Shown here: one piece after another, positions 17,105 through 20,726 of the stretch
Position numbering within the stretch: the first letter of the stretch is position 1
How the letters are laid out: the number at the start of each line of letters is the position of its first letter
From: CAYJPV01 sp964547975
GTDB taxonomy: Bacteria > Acidobacteriota > Vicinamibacteria > Vicinamibacterales > JAKQTR01
DNA: 20,726 bases
Reading direction: 5' to 3'
Assembly: GCA_964547975.1 (NCBI GenBank)
Contig: CAZJRM010000078.1
Coordinates: 1 to 20,726, forward strand
Position numbers and translations under genes: made by a program
Notes under the pieces: model-generated
Databases searched by the model: none
Told to the model about the DNA's origin: nothing
The model's input: only the letters and a program-made list of their open reading frames with translations

Positions 17105-17440
17105 CTACAGTGTGACCGTTCGATCTGCCGACAGCAGCAGCGCGACGATCTCCTGCATGTCGCTCACGCGGCCGGCTTCCAGCTGGTCCTGCACTCCGAA
17201 ATGCGCGACGCAGGTGCCGCAGGCGACGAGGTCGACTCCGGCGGCGGCCAGCCCGACCGTGGCGTCGGCGGCGGGCGACGTGCGCGCGAGGAGCCGGACG
17301 CCGGCGTTGTAGAACACAATCGTGTCCGGCCTGGCGGAAGACGCCCAGACTTTGCGCAGGGCATTGGCCATCAGGCTGGCGCCGAGGTCGTCACTGCCAC
17401 GACCCATGGTGTCGCTGGTGATCTGGAGCACGGTTCGCAT
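17105..17440 (-). CDS. DsrE-fold protein resembling the C-terminal domain of YedF
   Basis: The gene encodes 111 residues if the ATG at 17440-17438 is used; the ATG at 17449 (three residues longer) is equally possible, and both have weak Shine-Dalgarno signals. The whole chain matches the DsrE-like C-terminal domain of YedF-type proteins. The shared pattern is SDTMGRGSDDLGASLMANAL (9-28), TIVFYNAGVRLL (40-51), GVDLVACGTCVAHFGVQDQL (68-87) and a closing VSDMQEIVALLLSADRTVTL (92-111). Cys74 and Cys77 form the CGTC motif usual for that domain. The N-terminal TusA-like domain of full YedF is missing. The family handles sulfur or selenium carriers, but a role in this organism is not shown and no selD or selA gene is in view. 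Its start region nearly abuts the divergent PdxH-like gene. Confidence 0.8.
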   Translation of the reverse strand: MRTVLQITSDTMGRGSDDLGASLMANALRKVWASSARPDTIVFYNAGVRLLARTSPAADATVGLAAAGVDLVACGTCVAHFGVQDQLEAGRVSDMQEIVALLLSADRTVTL

Positions 17441-17492
17441 GGCGAGCATCTTCGCACACCCGTCCGGCCCGCAGGCTAGAATGGTAGGCTCC

Positions 17493-18089
17493 ATGTTCGT
17501 GAGCGCTCACTCCGACCCGTTTTCCGCCTTCGATGCCGTCTGGGCGCGTGTGCGCGCGACGGCACCGGACGGCTTTGACCCCGACACGATTGTGCTGGCG
17601 ACGGCCGATGGCGAAGCGCGGCCGTCGGCGCGGGTGGTTTTGCTGCGCGGGGTGTCGCGCGAGGGGTTCGTGTTCTTCACGAACTACGGAAGCCGGAAGG
17701 CGGGGGACCTCGAGGCCAACCCCCGGGCATCGCTCTGCGGGTTCTGGTTCTGGCTCGGTCAGCAGGTTCGGATCGAAGGGCGGGTGACGCGCGTCCCGGC
17801 GGAAGCATCGGACGCGTATTTCCGGTCCCGGCCGCGAGGCAGCCAGCTCGGGGCGTGGGCCTCGCGTCAGAGCGCTCCGCTTTCCGGACGTGCGGCGCTC
17901 GAGGCGCAGTTGCACGAGGCGAGCGCGCGGTTCGAAGGGCGTGACGTTCCGCGCCCCGAATGGTGGGGTGGATACCGTCTCGTGCCGGACCGGTTTGAGT
18001 TCTGGGAAGATGGGGCGTACCGGCTGCATGATCGGCTCGTCTTCGCGTGGTCGGAAGGCGCCTGGACGTCGTCGCGGCTCTCGCCGTAG
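17493..18089 (+). CDS. pdxH: Pyridoxamine/pyridoxine 5'-phosphate oxidase
   Basis: This FMN enzyme oxidises pyridoxamine or pyridoxine 5'-phosphate to pyridoxal 5'-phosphate in the cytoplasm. The 198-residue chain (from ATG 17493; ATG 17481 would give 202) follows E. coli PdxH throughout. Motifs are DPFSAFDAVWARV (8-20), RVVLLRGVSREGFVFFTNYGSRKAGDLEANPRASL in segments from 47 on, QQVRIEGRV (90-98), RPRGSQLGAWASRQS (113-127), PEWWGGYRL (155-163) and FEFWEDGAYRLHDR (168-181). Arg177 and His179 match the substrate residues of the RLHDR motif. Compared with E. coli, the first about 20 residues carrying the LRREY motif are absent, and the lysine of the LLK motif is replaced by Arg52. A TAGAAT hexamer at 17477-17482 overlaps the upstream ATG. 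If it is the -10 box, the 17493 start would be nearly leaderless. Confidence 0.9.
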   Translation: MFVSAHSDPFSAFDAVWARVRATAPDGFDPDTIVLATADGEARPSARVVLLRGVSREGFVFFTNYGSRKAGDLEANPRASLCGFWFWLGQQVRIEGRVTRVPAEASDAYFRSRPRGSQLGAWASRQSAPLSGRAALEAQLHEASARFEGRDVPRPEWWGGYRLVPDRFEFWEDGAYRLHDRLVFAWSEGAWTSSRLSP

Positions 18090-18130
18090 GCGGCTGCTGG
18101 AACGGGCCTCGGATCCGTGATATCTTTCTC

Positions 18131-18145
18131 ACTGGTCAGACCAGT
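18131..18145. promoter_or_regulatory. 15-bp perfect palindrome ACTGGTCAGACCAGT, operator candidate
   Basis: The arms ACTGGTC (18131-18137) and GACCAGT (18139-18145) are perfect inverted repeats around a single A. The core TGGTCAGACCA is identical to the palindrome at 17084-17094. A smaller element AGTCTGACT follows at 18148-18156. The site lies in the 197-bp gap upstream of the gene at 18287, just past a weak -10-like TATCTT (18121-18126). No U-run follows, so a terminator for pdxH is unlikely. Confidence 0.55.
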
Positions 18146-18286
18146 TGAGTCTGACTGAAGGCCCCCCGGTAAGCTGCGTTCGTTCTCCCCGGCGCCAGTT
18201 CGTTGCCCCCTGTCGCGTCGACATACTGAATCGTGAGCCCTTGGTGCGCCGTCGTGCGCAGTCCCGGGCGGGACAAGGAGGTAGGC

Positions 18287-19060
18287 GTGCAGATCCGTTA
18301 CTACATGATCTGTTCGCGGTTCGAAGCCCTCGTGGCCTCTCACCTCGAACCTGAGGCGTTCGGCCTCTATATGGCGGTTGGCACCAAGAAACTCGCCAGC
18401 GGCCAGGTGTTGTTCTTCGAGATCGACCCGTCGTTCGCGCAGAAGACCGACCATTTCCGCGTCGGCGACATCGAGTCCCGCTGCGCGCCGCACCGGGACG
18501 GATCGCCGAAGCGCAGCAAGTATCTCAGCGTGTACCGCGTGATGGAGTTCCTCCCGCTGTCGGTCTTCGGCGCCCTGTACCTGACGACGTCGGACGGCCG
18601 GGTGATGAAGCTGGATGAGGCGCCGTACAGCGAGCCGGACGAAGGCGTGCGCGCGAGTCTGTATCAGGAGCTGTGCCCGCTCATCCCGATGGTCGTGTCG
18701 GGCCTGCCGCCGTCCCGGTTCGTCAAGGCGATCACCGACCCCGAACGGCTCGTCTCGGTGCCGCGGCAGTTCTTCGCCGACCTGCGGCTCGATCGCGACG
18801 CGCAGGGGCGGCTGGCCAGCTGGCTGCCGTACACCGACCTCGCGCACATCGAAGACTGCGTGAAGGAACTCGAGCACGGCGTGGGCGAAAAACCCACCAA
18901 GACCGTGTCGCGCACCCCGCGCAGCACCGGATTCTTCCGATCGATTCGCCGCGGCTTCTTCCTCGGCGATCAGACCGGCTTGAAGCACTACCCGTTCCCG
19001 TCGCGCGACCACCTCGAGATTCACCACGCGAAGTGGTGGCACTCGGCATCCGCGCAGTAG
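18287..19060 (+). CDS. Conserved-looking protein of unknown function
   Basis: The start is GTG 18287 with a perfect AAGGAGG five bases upstream (18275-18281); the longer open frame from 18233 has no comparable site. The 257-residue protein has no signal peptide and no long hydrophobic segment, so it is probably cytoplasmic. I do not recognise a family. It starts QIRYYMICSRFEALVASHLE, has an EIDPSFAQKTDHF stretch (about 46-58), a YLSVYRVMEFLPLSVFGALY segment (about 80-99) and a QFFADLRLDRDAQG region. It ends with a basic, aromatic tail rich in Phe, Arg and His (SIRRGFFLGDQTGLKHYPFP, then EIHHAKWWH). Codon use and the long clean frame indicate a real gene. It stands alone between PdxH and the proton pyrophosphatase. 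A palindrome about 140 bp upstream suggests specific regulation. Confidence 0.78.
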   Translation: MQIRYYMICSRFEALVASHLEPEAFGLYMAVGTKKLASGQVLFFEIDPSFAQKTDHFRVGDIESRCAPHRDGSPKRSKYLSVYRVMEFLPLSVFGALYLTTSDGRVMKLDEAPYSEPDEGVRASLYQELCPLIPMVVSGLPPSRFVKAITDPERLVSVPRQFFADLRLDRDAQGRLASWLPYTDLAHIEDCVKELEHGVGEKPTKTVSRTPRSTGFFRSIRRGFFLGDQTGLKHYPFPSRDHLEIHHAKWWHSASAQ

Positions 19061-19131
19061 AGAGTGGCCGCGCGGAGGCGCGCGCCGTGACACGCAACCG
19101 ATCCGATCCGCCCCCGAAAGGCAGTTGTGCC

Positions 19132-20726
19132 GTGAATCGCAGTCGTCCATCATCCACGCCCCGAGCCCGGACCGTCATCGCCACCCTCACCGCGGTGCTG
19201 GCGGCCCTCGTCCTGTTCTGGCAGCCGGCCCGCGCCTTCGTCGCGGCGGCCGTCGAAGAAGGTACTCACGGCGGTGAGGCATTCGTCTTCTTCGCGCCGT
19301 TTTCGGATCCCCAGTTCGGCTCGATTGAGCTGGGAGCCTTGCTGGCCGTCCTGGGTGTCGCCATTGCCAGCCTGATCTACGCGTTGTGGCTCGCGCGCCA
19401 GGTCGAGAGTGCCCCGCAGGGCACGCCGCGCATGCAGGAAGTGGCCGCGGCCGTGCGCGAAGGCGCGAACTCGTACCTCGCGGCGCAGTTCCGCCGCATC
19501 GCCCCGCTCATCGTGATCATCACGGTGCTGCTGGCGATCACCTACACCGGCCACGAATCGGCGTTCCGGTGGGGCCGCGCGGGCGCGTTCCTGATTGGCG
19601 CGCTGTTCTCGTGGGCTGTCGGCTTCGTCGGCATGCGGCTGGCGACGACCGGCAACCTGCGCGTGGCGGCGGCGGCCGTGCACAGCTACGGCGAAGCGAT
19701 GCAGCTCGGCTACCGGACCGGCACGGTGACCGGGATGCTGACCGACGGCCTCGGCCTGCTGGGCGGCACGGTGATCTTCCTCATCTACGGCGTCCAGGCG
19801 TACGAAGCCCTGCTCGGCTTCGGCTTCGGCGGCACGCTGCTCGCGCTGTTCATGCGCGTCGGCGGCGGCATCTACACGAAAGCCGCGGACGTGGGCGCCG
19901 ACCTCGTCGGCAAGATCGAGAAGGACATCCCCGAAGACGACCCGCGCAACGCCGCGACGATCGCGGACAACGTGGGCGACAACGTGGGTGACTGCGCCGG
20001 CATGGCCGCCGACATCTTCGAGAGCTACGAAGTCACGATCGTGGCCGCGATGATTCTCGGCATGGCCAGCTTCGGCCACAAGGGCGTCATCTTCCCGCTG
20101 CTCGTCCGCGGTATCGGCGTCCTGGGATCGATCATCAGCACCTATTCCGTCAAGGCCGGCGCCGACGACACGTCGGACACCGCCCTGAAGACCGTGCACC
20201 GCGGCTTCTGGATCGGATCGGTGATCAGCATCGTCGGTTTCTTCGCCGTCGCGTTCGCGTACTTGCGGTTCGACGCGGCGTACCTCACGGACAACCCGAT
20301 GGCCCTGGCCGGATTCCCCGGCGGCGACCCGGCGGCCCTGCCGTTCTGGGCGAACGCCGGCATCGCGGGCCTCGACCTGCGCCCGGCGCTCACGTGCCTG
20401 GTGGGCGTGTTCCTCGCCGTGGCGCTGAACAAGGTCACGAGCTACTACACGCACACGGCGCACGCGCCGGTGAAGTCGCTGACCAAGGCCTGCACGACCG
20501 GCCACGCGACCAACATCATCGAAGGCATCGCCCTCGGCTACGAAAGCACCGTGGCCGCCATCATCGTCATCGGCGGCGCGATCCTGCTGTCGGTGATGTG
20601 TTACGCGGGCACGCCCCCGATGTTCATCGCCTACGGCGTCGCCATGGCCGGCATCGGCATGCTGACGCTGACCGGCAACACGATCTCGATGGACGTGTTC
20701 GGCCCCGTGGCCGACAACGCCAACGG
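19132..20726 (+). CDS. hppA: Membrane proton-translocating pyrophosphatase (3' end outside window)
   Basis: This integral membrane pump couples pyrophosphate hydrolysis to cation export. The likely start is GTG 19132 with AAGG ten bases upstream; 531 codons are visible and the frame continues past the window. The signature loop YTKAADVGADLVGKIEKDIP with PEDDPRN (249-272) and DNVGDNVGDCAGMAAD (279-294) are diagnostic of the family. Many hydrophobic helices follow, and the window ends in ISMDVFGPVADNANG. By recollection, the Cys in GDCAGMAAD fits the potassium-independent proton-pumping group, but the deciding alanine/lysine position near the C-terminus is not in view. The N-terminus is unusual: residues about 14-35 look like a cleavable signal peptide ending ARA, followed by a short soluble stretch before the first canonical helix (about 66-88). 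A role in energy conservation or pyrophosphate recycling is expected. Confidence 0.93.
   Translation, partial: MNRSRPSSTPRARTVIATLTAVLAALVLFWQPARAFVAAAVEEGTHGGEAFVFFAPFSDPQFGSIELGALLAVLGVAIASLIYALWLARQVESAPQGTPRMQEVAAAVREGANSYLAAQFRRIAPLIVIITVLLAITYTGHESAFRWGRAGAFLIGALFSWAVGFVGMRLATTGNLRVAAAAVHSYGEAMQLGYRTGTVTGMLTDGLGLLGGTVIFLIYGVQAYEALLGFGFGGTLLALFMRVGGGIYTKAADVGADLVGKIEKDIPEDDPRNAATIADNVGDNVGDCAGMAADIFESYEVTIVAAMILGMASFGHKGVIFPLLVRGIGVLGSIISTYSVKAGADDTSDTALKTVHRGFWIGSVISIVGFFAVAFAYLRFDAAYLTDNPMALAGFPGGDPAALPFWANAGIAGLDLRPALTCLVGVFLAVALNKVTSYYTHTAHAPVKSLTKACTTGHATNIIEGIALGYESTVAAIIVIGGAILLSVMCYAGTPPMFIAYGVAMAGIGMLTLTGNTISMDVFGPVADNAN

Noticed and set aside
18131..18145. Intrinsic terminator of pdxH
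   Set aside because: The palindrome has a one-base centre that cannot form a stable loop without losing pairs, and no U-run follows. An operator fits better.

Overview
The window is GC-rich and densely coding, with no rRNA, tRNA, CRISPR array, transposase or phage gene visible. Three things suggest an Acidobacteriota chromosome, most likely the Vicinamibacteria side: a SusC-like receptor with an N-terminal carboxypeptidase-regulatory domain, many exported hydrolases (S9 peptidase, GH38, DUF1080, serine hydrolase, Tat-exported metallo-beta-lactamase fold), and heptamer-phased spacer DNA. The taxonomic call is inference from gene content. No marker gene is present.

Layout. (a) 1-754, minus: N-terminal part of a TonB-dependent receptor. 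(b) 1025-3378, plus: a glpQ-glpT pair (periplasmic glycerophosphodiesterase and glycerol-3-phosphate antiporter) behind a recognisable sigma70-type promoter at 948-976. (c) 3453-5498, minus: exported S9 prolyl-oligopeptidase-like peptidase. (d) 5687-8207, plus: Tat-exported metallo-beta-lactamase-fold protein, overlapping by 17 bp an exported M23 peptidase whose frame runs far into the antisense strand of a NUDIX gene (7542-8162, minus). (e) 8204-8929, plus: DUF1080 protein, then on minus a beta-lactamase-family serine hydrolase (8949-10475). (f) 10648-11547, plus: TlpA-like thioredoxin protein, converging with a large secreted GH38 alpha-mannosidase-like enzyme (11544-14981, minus). (g) 15032-15904, plus: calcineurin-like phosphoesterase, divergent from GH38 across a 50-bp gap that holds a palindrome. 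(h) 15913-16977, minus: a YjbQ/UPF0047-like domain fused to an unrecognised C-terminal region. (i) 17105-17440, minus: stand-alone DsrE/YedF-C-like protein, divergent from a PdxH-like oxidase (17493-18089, plus). (j) 18287-19060, plus: unrecognised protein with a very strong ribosome binding site. (k) 19132 to the window end, plus: membrane proton pyrophosphatase, incomplete.

How they fit together. glpQ and glpT form a clear functional unit: exported glycerophosphodiesters are hydrolysed and the released glycerol-3-phosphate is imported in exchange for phosphate. Most of the remaining genes are single transcription units coding for exported degradative enzymes, consistent with a polymer-scavenging heterotroph. 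The stretch 15.9-18.1 kb groups cofactor-related or sulfur-related families (YjbQ, YedF-C, PdxH).

The most interesting signals are not in the enzymes. They are: (1) heptamer-phased degenerate repeats on both sides of glpT, which supply the glpT Shine-Dalgarno, a candidate terminator hairpin and the last codons and stop of the neighbouring peptidase; (2) an 11-bp perfect palindrome TGGTCAGACCA found twice, one copy placed with a second half-site 21 bp away upstream of a good minus-strand promoter; (3) a 22-bp palindromic operator candidate between GH38 and the phosphoesterase; (4) the long antisense overlap of the M23 and NUDIX genes, ending in an ATGA junction with the next gene; (5) the YjbQ-domain fusion. 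I see no defence system or other clearly new multi-gene system.
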